From Treponema socranskii subsp. paredis ATCC 35535 (GTDB taxonomy: Bacteria > Spirochaetota > Spirochaetia > Treponematales > Treponemataceae): a DNA stretch of 64,000 nucleotides. This document shows positions 25,561 to 33,872 of the stretch, piece by piece; position 1 is the stretch's first letter; each line of letters starts with the position of its first letter. Under the pieces are notes generated by a model. That model was not told the DNA's origin. It did not search any database and saw only the letters and a list, made by a program, of their open reading frames with translations. Made by a program: the position numbers and the translations under genes. The stretch lies in the NCBI GenBank assembly GCA_000413015.1, contig KE332515.1, forward strand, positions 1,073,930 to 1,137,929, given 5' to 3'.

Positions 25561-26205
25561 CACCGAAACGGATGCCTTGTACGGTACGACTGCAATTCCT
25601 CGGAAAGTACGGCATCGTACATTATCAAGAAAGAGACCATACCGCATAAAGTACTGCGCTCGTATCACTCGCAAATCCTGAACAAGAAACGCCGATGTAA
25701 TTGCACGATCATTCAAGTTCGGTTTTTTCAAAGGGGGGAAGTCTCCCCCTCGCTCCCGACCTTTTCACTCCGCGAGCGCCTCCGCTTGCTCCGTTCATAC
25801 GGTCGTCCGCTGCCCCTTCCAGCGGGGACACCCCGCAACGCCCCGTTTGTGTCGATTTTAACGCGGGAAACTTTGTTTTTATTCAATGCACGACACGGAT
25901 GCCGTGTCGTACCTTTGCAAAACAGCTGCGCATTTTTGAGTAGCAAAAATACGGTAGTGGGCGGGCTGTCTCAAAAGTCGGTTACTTTTTCGACAGCCTG
26001 TCGAGTTTAAAATTAAGTCTTTACATCGCACAGACTTAATTTTAAACATCGCATAGTAAATCAAGGAAACTTTCCAAAAACTTCAGTTTTTGGAAAACCG
26101 CGAACGAACACTGCTCGGAATCTGTAAATAAGTCGGGAGGCGAAAAACGCTTAGCGCGTTTTTCTTTTATTGGAGGCGCACATAAATCCTGCGCACTGCT
26201 CGGAT
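25561..26205. repeat. Gene-free region with dispersed repeats and hairpins
   Basis: No gene is supported in this 645-bp stretch. Visible elements: a GC-rich block (about 25730-25870) similar in wording to 3130-3320; ACGACACGG/CCGTGTCGT (25890-25910), related to a word near 21544; a perfect 15-bp inverted repeat TTTAAAATTAAGTCT (26006-26020) with its partner at 26032-26046; the phrase AGTAAATCAAGGAAACT (26055-26071), shared with 47547-47570 in inverted orientation; and TTTCCAAAAAC (26071-26081) with GTTTTTGGAAA (26086-26096), 11 bp around a 4-nt loop. Confidence 0.7.
26143..26163. terminator. Bidirectional terminator-like hairpin
   Basis: AAAAACGC (26143-26150), loop TTAGC, GCGTTTTT (26156-26163), followed by CTTTTATT on the plus strand; because the arms carry A and T runs it can act on both strands. 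It lies downstream of hisAIE (minus). Confidence 0.6.
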
Positions 26206-26213
26206 TTATGTGC
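26178..26213. repeat. Perfect 12-bp inverted repeat overlapping the end of hisAIE
   Basis: GCACATAAATCC (26178-26189) and GGATTTATGTGC (26202-26213) enclose a 12-nt loop; the right arm contains the stop codon of the his gene. No T-run follows directly, so it may serve as a 3' end protector with the terminator at 26143-26163. Confidence 0.65.
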
Positions 26214-27504
26214 TCTTATGTCGTCTGTCGAGTTCTGCATAAACGTCACGCCAGGTAACGCCTTCGCGGTACATGAGTACGTTCATAAAATAAAAGAGAT
26301 CCGCGACTTCCCACACGACATCCTGCTTCGACTCGGCTTCGCTGCACAACTCGTCGGCTTCTTCCAAAATCTTTTCGCGGACGCGCTTTCCGTCGAGCGT
26401 CGCAGTATAAGAGCCGGGCTTCGGATGCGCGAACCTGTCCGCGATAATATCGTACAATCTTCCGGCGGATGACGCTTCGCCGGCTTCGCCCGTAAAACAG
26501 GTAAAGCTGCCCGTATGGCATACACCTCCGTGAGGGACGACCGTCGCAAGCACCGTGTCCCGATCGCAGTCCGCGCGAAGTTTTCGCACCTCAAGCCAGT
26601 GACCGCTGTGCTCGCCCTTCGTCCACAGCACTCCCCGCGTACGGCTGAAAAAAGTCAGTTTGTTCGTCTCAAAGGTTTTTTCAAAGGCCGCGCGGTTCGC
26701 ATAGCCGAGCATAAGTACCTCTCCGTTTACGCTCTGCGCAATCACCGGAATGAGATCGACTTTATCCCAATTCAAACAGCCGATAAACGCATCGGTAAGC
26801 GAAACCTTTCCGGTATAGAGCGCCATGCCGAGCTGCACGTCGCATCCGATCTTTTCAAGCTGCACGATTTCTTCCGCCGACGAAACACCGCCAGCGGCGA
26901 CGATGCGGCACTGCACCGCTTCGCGCAATTTTTTGACCGCGTCCGTATCGGCGCCCTGCATGCAGCCTTCTTTTTCGACGCAGGTAAATAAAATTTCACT
27001 GCAGTATTTTTCAGCCTGCACGGCTCCTTCTATAAACGGAACCTCAATCGTTTCTGTCCATCCGTGCACTGCAACCTTTCCGCCCTTCGCATCGACGGCG
27101 ACGATAACGCGTTCGCGGCCGATCGCCTTTACGAGAGCTTCGAGAAATTCCACATCGAGCGGGGACTCTCCCGCTTTCGGATTTTTTTTCCACGCCGACG
27201 AACCGATGATCACTTTTTCCGCACCGAGCGACACGAGTTCCTTTGCGCGCTCCACGCTGCGTATGCCGCCGCCCGTGCGCACATTGCCTTTGCGCAAAAG
27301 CTTCTTTAAAAGCGGCGTATTTTTCGTGTCGCCGCGCGCATCGACGTTTCCGAGCGCCGCATCCAAATCGATGACGGCAACTTCGCCGTACCTGTCGAAT
27401 TCTTCGATAAGCGATTCCGCATCGTCTCGGGCGAGTACCGGATGTTCGCCGTTTTTCAGCTGCACGACATGTCCGTCTTTTAAATCGATGGAAGATATGA
27501 CCAT
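26206..27504 (-). CDS. Trifunctional histidine biosynthesis protein HisA-HisI-HisE
   Basis: 432 residues in three fused domains. Residues 1-240 are HisA (ProFAR isomerase, TIM barrel): Asp7 in SIDLKDG and the second-half VAVDAKGGKVAVHGW are the expected acid pair, and RTGGGIRS and AAGGVSS are phosphate-binding loops. Residues about 242-345 are HisI (phosphoribosyl-AMP cyclohydrolase): DLIPVIAQ, MLGYAN, SRTRGVLWTKGEHSGH, and zinc ligands in ADCDRD and GGVCHTG. Residues about 350-432 are HisE (phosphoribosyl-ATP pyrophosphatase): KILEEADEL and DVVWEVADLFYF. These are steps 2, 3 and 4 of the pathway. HisIE fusions are common; HisA fused in front is unusual. No other his gene is near. Promoter is of the leaderless type. 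Confidence 0.93.
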   Translation of the reverse strand: MVISSIDLKDGHVVQLKNGEHPVLARDDAESLIEEFDRYGEVAVIDLDAALGNVDARGDTKNTPLLKKLLRKGNVRTGGGIRSVERAKELVSLGAEKVIIGSSAWKKNPKAGESPLDVEFLEALVKAIGRERVIVAVDAKGGKVAVHGWTETIEVPFIEGAVQAEKYCSEILFTCVEKEGCMQGADTDAVKKLREAVQCRIVAAGGVSSAEEIVQLEKIGCDVQLGMALYTGKVSLTDAFIGCLNWDKVDLIPVIAQSVNGEVLMLGYANRAAFEKTFETNKLTFFSRTRGVLWTKGEHSGHWLEVRKLRADCDRDTVLATVVPHGGVCHTGSFTCFTGEAGEASSAGRLYDIIADRFAHPKPGSYTATLDGKRVREKILEEADELCSEAESKQDVVWEVADLFYFMNVLMYREGVTWRDVYAELDRRHKST

Positions 27505-27510
27505 AGGCGC

Positions 27511-27539
27511 AGTGTAGCAGAAAGAGAAAGGACTGGCAA
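27511..27539 (-). promoter_or_regulatory. Promoter of hisAIE (leaderless)
   Basis: Minus strand TTGCCA (27534-27539), 17-nt spacer, TACACT (27511-27516) with TG extension; six bases to the ATG at 27504 and no SD. Confidence 0.7.
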
Positions 27540-27575
27540 CATAAAAAAATTATTAAGACAGAGCGCGAGCGGAGA

Positions 27576-28919
27576 CTACCGCTTTTGAAAATGCTTTTCG
27601 AGTTTGCGCTTGCAGTGGATAAACGCAGGTATCAAAAAGAAGTCGGCCAAAAGCCATGCGAACGGAGAAGCGAATCCCGCGCTTACAAGACCGAAATGCG
27701 GCACCATAAAAACGCCCATGAGCATACGCGCGATCATTTCAAATACGCCGGAAAAAATCGCAAAGCGGGAAAATCCCATGCCTTGAATCATAAAACGATA
27801 GATATTGACAGCCGACAGGAGGATATAAGCCGAACCGTTTTGCAGCAAAAAGAGTTTCGCATTTTTAACGATTTCCGTCTGCTCTCCGTTCATAAACAGC
27901 ATGACAAGATAATCGCCGAAGATAAAATATATGATGAGTGCAATCACCGAATACGCGGAGGCGATAATCATACTGTCGCGCACGCCCGCACCGAGTCTGT
28001 CGATTTTGCCGGCTCCCGTATTTTGTCCGCCGTAAGTCGCCATCGTCGTACCGAGAGAATCGAATACGGTACAAAAAAACTGACCCACACGGGTTGCGGC
28101 CGTAACTGCGGCGACGGCGGCGGAACCGAGTCCGTTCACCGACGCTTGCAGGATAACGCTTCCGATCGCCGTTATGGAATACTGCAGTCCCATCGGTACG
28201 CCGACGCCGCACAATACGCTGCAATATTTTTTATTAAATTTCCGTTCGTCGCCTTTCGGTTTGATGATATCGAACTTTTTGATCATATATAAAAAACACG
28301 CAATGCCGGCGACTCCCTGAGAGATAACCGTCGCGAGCGCCGCTCCCTGCACGTCCCAGTGAAATACGAGGATAAAAATCAAATCGAGCGCGATATTGAG
28401 AACCGATGAAAGCACGAGAAAAAATACCGGCGTTTTGCTGTCGCCGAGAGCACGGATCAAACCGGATGTTATATTGTATAAAAACGCAAGCGGAATGCCC
28501 GCAAAGATTATCCTGATATAGTCGCCCGCACGAGAAAGGATGTCTTCCGGCGTTTCCATAGCGAGCATGAGCGGATCGCAAAAGATAACGGTACCGACTG
28601 CCATGACGACGGAAAATGCGATACACAGATATACGATATTTGCGACGTACTTCCGCATGAGCGAAAAATCCTTTGCTCCGAAACGCTGCGATACGGGGAT
28701 CGTAAAACCGTTGCACACACCCATGACGAATCCGATTATTAAAAAATTCACGGCGCCGGTCGAACCGACGGCCGCGAGCGCTTGAACGCCGAGCGATTTC
28801 CCGACGATGACCGTATCGGTGAGATTGTAAAACTGCTGGAACAGATAGCCGAGCAGCACCGGAATCGAAAATTCGAGGATGAGCGGAAAAGGTTTTCCCC
28901 GTGTCAAATCTTTTGTCAT
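27576..28919 (-). CDS. MATE family efflux transporter
   Basis: 447 residues, twelve membrane segments, the DinF/NorM-like type common in Firmicutes and spirochaetes. Starts MTKDLTRGKPFPLILEFSIPV, a typical beginning of this subfamily, with QQFYNLTDTVIVGKSLG (about 24-40). SD GGGTGGTG precedes the ATG. It probably exports cationic compounds in exchange for Na+ or H+; the substrate is unknown. The gene ends 72 bp before the hisAIE promoter region on the same strand, so the two are likely separate units. Confidence 0.92.
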   Translation of the reverse strand: MTKDLTRGKPFPLILEFSIPVLLGYLFQQFYNLTDTVIVGKSLGVQALAAVGSTGAVNFLIIGFVMGVCNGFTIPVSQRFGAKDFSLMRKYVANIVYLCIAFSVVMAVGTVIFCDPLMLAMETPEDILSRAGDYIRIIFAGIPLAFLYNITSGLIRALGDSKTPVFFLVLSSVLNIALDLIFILVFHWDVQGAALATVISQGVAGIACFLYMIKKFDIIKPKGDERKFNKKYCSVLCGVGVPMGLQYSITAIGSVILQASVNGLGSAAVAAVTAATRVGQFFCTVFDSLGTTMATYGGQNTGAGKIDRLGAGVRDSMIIASAYSVIALIIYFIFGDYLVMLFMNGEQTEIVKNAKLFLLQNGSAYILLSAVNIYRFMIQGMGFSRFAIFSGVFEMIARMLMGVFMVPHFGLVSAGFASPFAWLLADFFLIPAFIHCKRKLEKHFQKR

Positions 28920-29002
28920 AACACCACCCGTAAAAGCGCGCGGAAAGCCGGTCCCATTGCGAAAACCGGCAAATTCACGATTATCACTGTAGCGAATTTT
29001 AC

Positions 29003-29031
29003 TTGCTTTTACAACAAGACAAGACTATATT
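29003..29031 (+). promoter_or_regulatory. Promoter of the trxA operon
   Basis: TTGCTT (29003-29008), 17-nt spacer, TATATT (29026-29031); start near 29038. Unlike several other genes here it leaves a normal leader (about 38 nt) with SD GGAGG. Confidence 0.7.
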
Positions 29032-29075
29032 TAAATAAATACAATTTTATAATGAATAATACATTGGAGGTAATT

Positions 29076-29383
<308 letters not shown>

Positions 29384-29387
<4 letters not shown>

Positions 29388-30064
29388 GCGATCGCTGCTG
29401 GCGCTGCTTTCGGCCCGTGCGCTATTGTCTCTGCAAATACGCGGAGCCGGTCGACGCGGGCGTCAAATTCATACTGCTCATGCATCCCAAAGAAGCCAAG
29501 CGCGAGCGCACGGGAACGGGGCGCATCGCACACGTATCGCTCGTCGACTCCGAGATCCTCGTCGGAATCGATTTTTCAAAAAATGCGCGGCTGCACGAGC
29601 TCCTCGCCGATCCGCGTTATTTTCCCGTGCTGCTCTATCCCGGAAAGGATGCGCACACGGTGCGTACCGAAGGATTCGCCGATCTCGTCGGGGACAAAAC
29701 CCTTCTCGTGATCGTCATCGACGCGACGTGGTTTTGTTCCCGCAAAGTGATCGAGCACAGCGCTTTTTTACTTGATCTTCCGCGTCTCTCGTTTGCGGGC
29801 AGCTACCGCTCCGAGTTTACGTTTAAGCGCGAACCTTCTCCCGATTATATTTCCACGATCGAATCCTGTTATTATCTCATAAAAGAGCTCCAGTCCGTAC
29901 ACCTTGCAAACGAAAGCGTAAATCCCGAACCGCTTATGACGGCCTTTCGAAAACTCATTCGCGATCAGCTGCAGGCGCAAAACGACCGCATCGACGGCAA
30001 GCTTCCCGACACGCACAGTTACAATTGGAAGTACACGAAAAAAGTTAATATTCCGAAAACTTGA
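29384..30064 (+). CDS. DTW domain protein (tRNA-uridine aminocarboxypropyltransferase family)
   Basis: 226 residues. Four cysteines at the N-terminus (CWRCFRPVRYCLC, residues 5-17) suggest a zinc site; the DTW core has DATW at about 110-113 and the SYRSEFTFKREP segment. Family members TapT/TuaA transfer the aminocarboxypropyl group of S-adenosylmethionine to uridine 47 (acp3U) or 20 of tRNA. It is translationally coupled to trxA. A functional link between the two is not obvious. Confidence 0.88.
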
Positions 30065-30096
30065 TTAAAACGAATATTCGATATACAGTAGCGTGT

Positions 30097-30927
30097 ATGT
30101 CGAAAAACACTCTGACACTTGAGATAAAAAACGAAAAAGGCGAAGTGCTTGCACGGCAAATCGGGGAAGATTTCGTGCACTTGGTATATGAACACGAATA
30201 CCGCGTGGGCGACCGTATCGTATTTTCCGTGTCGAAAAGCAATTGTTTTTTTATAATTCAGTTCGATACGGTTTTAAATCCCGCTTTTGTCTACATGAAA
30301 GGATCGGTCTTCACATATGAAATTCCGTTCGGAGAAAAAAAGTTTTCTTACGATCCGAAAACTTTTTCGGGAACCTTGCATTTACTCAAAGCGCGCGTCG
30401 CATACGAAGAAGAAATCGATGCATATAAAAATCTCGCACTGAACGATCACGATACGCATACGAACGACGTTTGCTTTCCTCATGCAAAAGCAAATATCGA
30501 AACCAGAGGCGAATCCGTTTTCGCCGCACGCAATGCGATCAACGGCAACTGCGAAAATCGCTCGCACGGCAAATGGCCGTATGAATCGTGGGGTATCAAT
30601 CGGGATTCCCAAGCGTTGCTTACGCTTGATTTCGGACGAAACATATATACGGATAAAATCATACTGATATGCCGCGCCGATTTTCCTCACGATAATTATT
30701 GGAAACAAATAGAAATCGGTTTTTCCGACGGCAGCGTACAAGTATTTTCTCTAAAGAAAAGCGCGGCACCTCATGTACTCAAAATCGTTCCGAAAAAAAC
30801 GACATACATAACTTTAGGCAAATTGCTGAAAGATGAAACGCTCGACTCGCCGTTTCCGGCGCTGACACAAATAGAAGTATACGGCAGAGAAGCGGATACG
30901 AAAAAAGTTACGATCCCGAAAGATTAA
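30097..30927 (+). CDS. Carbohydrate-binding protein with discoidin-like C-terminal domain
   Basis: 276 residues from MSKNTLTLEI; an in-frame TTG 36 nt upstream overlaps the end of the DTW gene and is less likely. The N-terminal part (about 5-105) is a beta domain with a possible glycan-facing GDRIVFSVS stretch; residues about 115-270 form a galactose-binding, F5/8 type C-like domain with the conserved core HGKWPYESWGIN. Close relatives in Firmicutes are annotated as carbohydrate-binding proteins without known function. No signal peptide is visible, so it should be cytoplasmic, which is odd for a lectin-like protein. A TATACA box 9 nt before the ATG and no SD suggest its own nearly leaderless transcript despite being 32 bp downstream of the trxA-DTW pair. 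Confidence 0.7.
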   Translation: MSKNTLTLEIKNEKGEVLARQIGEDFVHLVYEHEYRVGDRIVFSVSKSNCFFIIQFDTVLNPAFVYMKGSVFTYEIPFGEKKFSYDPKTFSGTLHLLKARVAYEEEIDAYKNLALNDHDTHTNDVCFPHAKANIETRGESVFAARNAINGNCENRSHGKWPYESWGINRDSQALLTLDFGRNIYTDKIILICRADFPHDNYWKQIEIGFSDGSVQVFSLKKSAAPHVLKIVPKKTTYITLGKLLKDETLDSPFPALTQIEVYGREADTKKVTIPKD

Positions 30928-31042
30928 TAATTTTTTTCAGCGGCTCAAAAAAGGCGACAGCGGAGAGCGGGTTAAAGCGCGCGAACGCCGTTCGGCAAGC
31001 ATGTTGATTGAACGTGCGCTGAACCGTATCGGTGCAAGCGCT

Positions 31043-32746
31043 TTACGGCTTAAACGGCAAAGTGCCTTGAGCTTCGTATTCGCCTGCAAGTGCGCCGAAC
31101 ATAGCATCGAAGGTATATGCCGACCAGCTGTATCCCATAACGACGGAATCGGCCCAGCCGAAATCAAGCGCGTGTTCCGGCGACATGATCGAAAAGATCA
31201 CGACTTTTTTTCCGCTTCCTTTGAGCGTGCGGGCAATGCGCGCGGATTGCGCATTCGAAACACAGCAGACGACCGTATTGTAGGGTGCGGCGCTTTCGAG
31301 GATATGATCGCACATATACTGCGTTTCGTTCGGCCCCGGCTCCGAAGAAAACCGATAATCGCCGGAAGACGCATAACGCCGCTTTCCTTCAGTGAAAAAT
31401 CTTGAAAGCGAGCCGACCAAGAGCATGCGGCCGGCATCCCTGTTCGAAAGCGGTATCGTACCTTTTTTGTACAATGTAATCGACCGGCACGCCTGTTCGA
31501 AAAAAAACTTTTCACCTTCTTTATCGGGAATATACTTGCCGATCGAAGCCGCGTCGGGATAAAGCGGTGCCGCGTTTCCGCTTTTAAAATAAACGAGTTT
31601 CGCTTTTAGGACGCGGTACGCCGCATCTTTTACACGCTCGCGGAAGGCGGCATCCGTTTTCATGCGTTCAAGGTTTACCGCCCACAAAGGTTCGTTTAAG
31701 CGAGCCGTCGTCGAAGAAATGAGAATATCGTTTCCCGCCGTTATCGCAAGATAAAATGCGTTCGTCAAAGAGCCGGCGTAGAGCGTATCGCCGTTCATCA
31801 TCATATCGTCGGTAATTATCAATCCGTCAAAACCGAGCTTAGTGCGCAGCAGATCGGTGAGAAAATATTTTGAAAGGGATGCGGGCGCGCCGCTTGAATC
31901 GATTTTCGGAAAACTCAAATGTCCCGACATGATCGCGGGAATTTTTTGTCTGACAAGGTATTCGAACGGAACGAGTTCGCGATGCGTAAAGGTTTTTTCA
32001 TCTATATCGATTTCGGGAAGCTTTACATGCGAATCGCCGTCGGTGTCTCCGTGCCCCGGAAAATGTTTTGCCGTCGGGATAACGCCCGCCGCAACGCTGC
32101 CGGCCGAAAAAGCCGCGCCGAGGATGCCTGCGTGTTCGGGATTGTCTCCGAACGATCTCGGACCTATGATCGAAGAAGTGCGATCGGTAAAGAGGTCGAC
32201 CGTCGGAGCAAAATTCATATTGATGCCGAGTGCTTTGATTTCACGCGAAATATAATACGCGCTGTACCATGCATCGACGGGATAGCCCGCAGCTCCGATC
32301 GCCATATTGCCGGGAGTGATCGACGTTTCACCTTTGACGTGGCGGATCCAGCCGCCCTCCTGATCTGTCGCGACGAACAGCGGTATTTTAAATCTCGTCT
32401 GCGACGCGCTCCGCTGCAGCGAAAAAACGGAACTCGCAACGAGACGGATATCGTCGGTATTCCATCCGAACACTTTTACGCTGCCGAGCCCTCGCGAAAC
32501 CCAATCGTACAAAAGCTGTTCGGGCTCCGCACCCGCCCAGCCGAACATAAAAATCTGCGAAAGGCATTCCGCATCGCTCATGCGCTCGACGATCGTGCGT
32601 GCAAGCGTCTCCGCCGGATAATCGCTCCAAAACGTGACGCTTTGAGGAAGCGTTTCGGCGCTCGTTCCGCTCTGCGCAAAAATCCGCGGCGAAGCGGCGA
32701 CCGCTATATTAATAATTAATACTATTGATTTTATAAAGCGATTCAT
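31043..32746 (-). CDS. Glycoside hydrolase family 3 protein (NagZ-like beta-N-acetylhexosaminidase)
   Basis: 567 residues. A hydrophobic N-terminus (5-24, SPRIFAQ) looks like a signal peptide, so it acts in the periplasm. The GH3 barrel covers about 45-375: VATDQEGG (126-133), KHFPGHGDTDGDSH (227-240, the His-Asp dyad used by NagZ enzymes as acid/base), and ITDDMMM (311-317, with the nucleophile Asp). A second Rossmann-like part (about 415-560) resembles the GH3 C-terminal domain. Probable substrate: GlcNAc linked to muropeptides or host glycans. Start overlaps trxB by 4 bp. Confidence 0.9.
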   Translation of the reverse strand: MNRFIKSIVLIINIAVAASPRIFAQSGTSAETLPQSVTFWSDYPAETLARTIVERMSDAECLSQIFMFGWAGAEPEQLLYDWVSRGLGSVKVFGWNTDDIRLVASSVFSLQRSASQTRFKIPLFVATDQEGGWIRHVKGETSITPGNMAIGAAGYPVDAWYSAYYISREIKALGINMNFAPTVDLFTDRTSSIIGPRSFGDNPEHAGILGAAFSAGSVAAGVIPTAKHFPGHGDTDGDSHVKLPEIDIDEKTFTHRELVPFEYLVRQKIPAIMSGHLSFPKIDSSGAPASLSKYFLTDLLRTKLGFDGLIITDDMMMNGDTLYAGSLTNAFYLAITAGNDILISSTTARLNEPLWAVNLERMKTDAAFRERVKDAAYRVLKAKLVYFKSGNAAPLYPDAASIGKYIPDKEGEKFFFEQACRSITLYKKGTIPLSNRDAGRMLLVGSLSRFFTEGKRRYASSGDYRFSSEPGPNETQYMCDHILESAAPYNTVVCCVSNAQSARIARTLKGSGKKVVIFSIMSPEHALDFGWADSVVMGYSWSAYTFDAMFGALAGEYEAQGTLPFKP

Positions 32747-33684
32747 GCTCGGTCTCCGGACGGCAAAATGCTTTTTACGTATTCAGCCGCTTCGTGCGCC
32801 GCAATCGCGCCGTCCGAAACCGCGGTGACGATTTGCCGGAACGGCTTCGCCCGCACATCGCCCGCACAGTACAGACCCGGCATAACCGTTTCCATCTTTT
32901 CGTCCGTCACGATATAACCCGCCCCGTCTTTCGGCAGCGTATCGAAAAGTTCCGTACGCGCTTTCATACCGACGAAGATGAAAACGGCATCGGCAGACAG
33001 TTCCGTTTTGTCTCCCGTCTCCGTATCTTCGAGCAGCACCGATTGCACCCGTCCGTTTCCGCGGATTTCTTTTACGACCGTATTGTATTTGACCTTTATG
33101 TTTTTATCGTTTTTCACTTTTTCGACGACGGCATACTGTGCGCGGAATTCGGCTTTGCGATGGACGAGCGTAACGTACGGGGAGAGAGAGGCAAGATAGA
33201 GAGCTTCGGTACATGCCGAATCTCCGCCTCCGACCACGATGACCGCTTTATTACGAAAAAAAGGTCCGTCGCAGGTCGCACAGTACGAAACGCCTCTTCC
33301 GGTCAATTCTTTTTCGCCGGGAACGCCGAGCATACGGTGTTCGGCACCCGTTGCAATAAGGAGCGCAAAAGAGCTGTATTCGCCGATTTCGGTATGAACG
33401 TAAAACGTATTTTTAATTTTATCGATCGAATCGATTTTTGCCTGTACGATCCGCGCACCGAAAGATTCCGCCTGCTTTTTCATCGTATCGATAAAATCGC
33501 TTCCGGTAACGGCCGGAAAAACGCCCGGATAATTTTCAAGGTCGAAGATTTGCAGAACTTGTCCGCCCGGCCCGAGAGGATCGAAGACGACCGTGCGCAA
33601 ACCTGCACGCGCGGCATATTGAGCCGAGGCAAGCCCCGCGCTGCCGGCACCGACAATGATGTAATCGCACGAAATGGTTTCCAT
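32743..33684 (-). CDS. trxB: Thioredoxin-disulfide reductase
   Basis: 313 residues, usual length. FAD-binding GAGSAG (12-17), redox motif CATC (135-138) in SYCATCDGPFF, NADP-binding GGGDSACTEA, and C-terminal GLYCAGDVR. It reduces thioredoxin with NADPH. The gene begins 14 nt after the T-run of a terminator that closes tRNA-Cys, and no promoter is visible between the two, so read-through from the tRNA promoter is a plausible source of trxB transcript. It overlaps the GH3 gene by 4 bp. Confidence 0.97.
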   Translation of the reverse strand: METISCDYIIVGAGSAGLASAQYAARAGLRTVVFDPLGPGGQVLQIFDLENYPGVFPAVTGSDFIDTMKKQAESFGARIVQAKIDSIDKIKNTFYVHTEIGEYSSFALLIATGAEHRMLGVPGEKELTGRGVSYCATCDGPFFRNKAVIVVGGGDSACTEALYLASLSPYVTLVHRKAEFRAQYAVVEKVKNDKNIKVKYNTVVKEIRGNGRVQSVLLEDTETGDKTELSADAVFIFVGMKARTELFDTLPKDGAGYIVTDEKMETVMPGLYCAGDVRAKPFRQIVTAVSDGAIAAHEAAEYVKSILPSGDRA

Positions 33685-33697
33685 AAGCCGCCCCGAT

Positions 33698-33732
33698 GAA
33701 AAAAAAGCCGGAACATCATGCGATATTCCGGC
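33698..33732 (-). terminator. Terminator of tRNA-Cys, upstream of trxB
   Basis: Minus strand GCCGGAA (33732-33726), 12-nt loop, TTCCGGC (33713-33707), followed by eight or nine T. Confidence 0.85.
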
Positions 33733-33735
33733 CCA

Positions 33736-33807
33736 AGGCGTCGAGCGGAATTGAACCGCTGCATAAGGGTTTTGCAGACCCGTCCCTTACCACTTGGGTA
33801 CGACGCC
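33736..33807 (-). tRNA. tRNA-Cys (GCA)
   Basis: 72 nt. Acceptor stem GGCGTCG (33807-33801) pairs perfectly with CGACGCC; anticodon loop CTGCAAA gives anticodon GCA; T-loop TTCAATT with the stem GCGG/CCGC. The discriminator base is U, the identity element of tRNA-Cys. CCA is not encoded. It is transcribed from its own promoter and followed by a terminator. Confidence 0.95.
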
Positions 33808-33813
33808 GAAATC

Positions 33814-33843
33814 ATTATAACAAAAAACAACGTACTGTGTCAA
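33814..33843 (-). promoter_or_regulatory. Promoter of tRNA-Cys
   Basis: Minus strand TTGACA (33838-33843), 18-nt spacer, TATAAT (33814-33819), six bases before the mature tRNA 5' end. The -35 box lies within one arm of the terminator hairpin of the preceding gene. Confidence 0.8.
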
Positions 33844-33870
33844 CGCGATTTTTCCGATCGCGTTGACACA
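33836..33870 (-). terminator. Terminator hairpin after the M29-like peptidase gene
   Basis: TGTGTCAACGCGAT (33836-33849) pairs perfectly over 14 bp with ATCGCGTTGACACA (33857-33870). On the minus strand T-rich sequence (TTGTTTTTTG) follows 6 nt later. Confidence 0.75.
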
Positions 33871-33872
33871 GC

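Noticed and set aside
25700-26010. Small proteins in the repeat-rich gap
   Set aside because: Frames are made of degenerate repeat sequence, without SD or family similarity.
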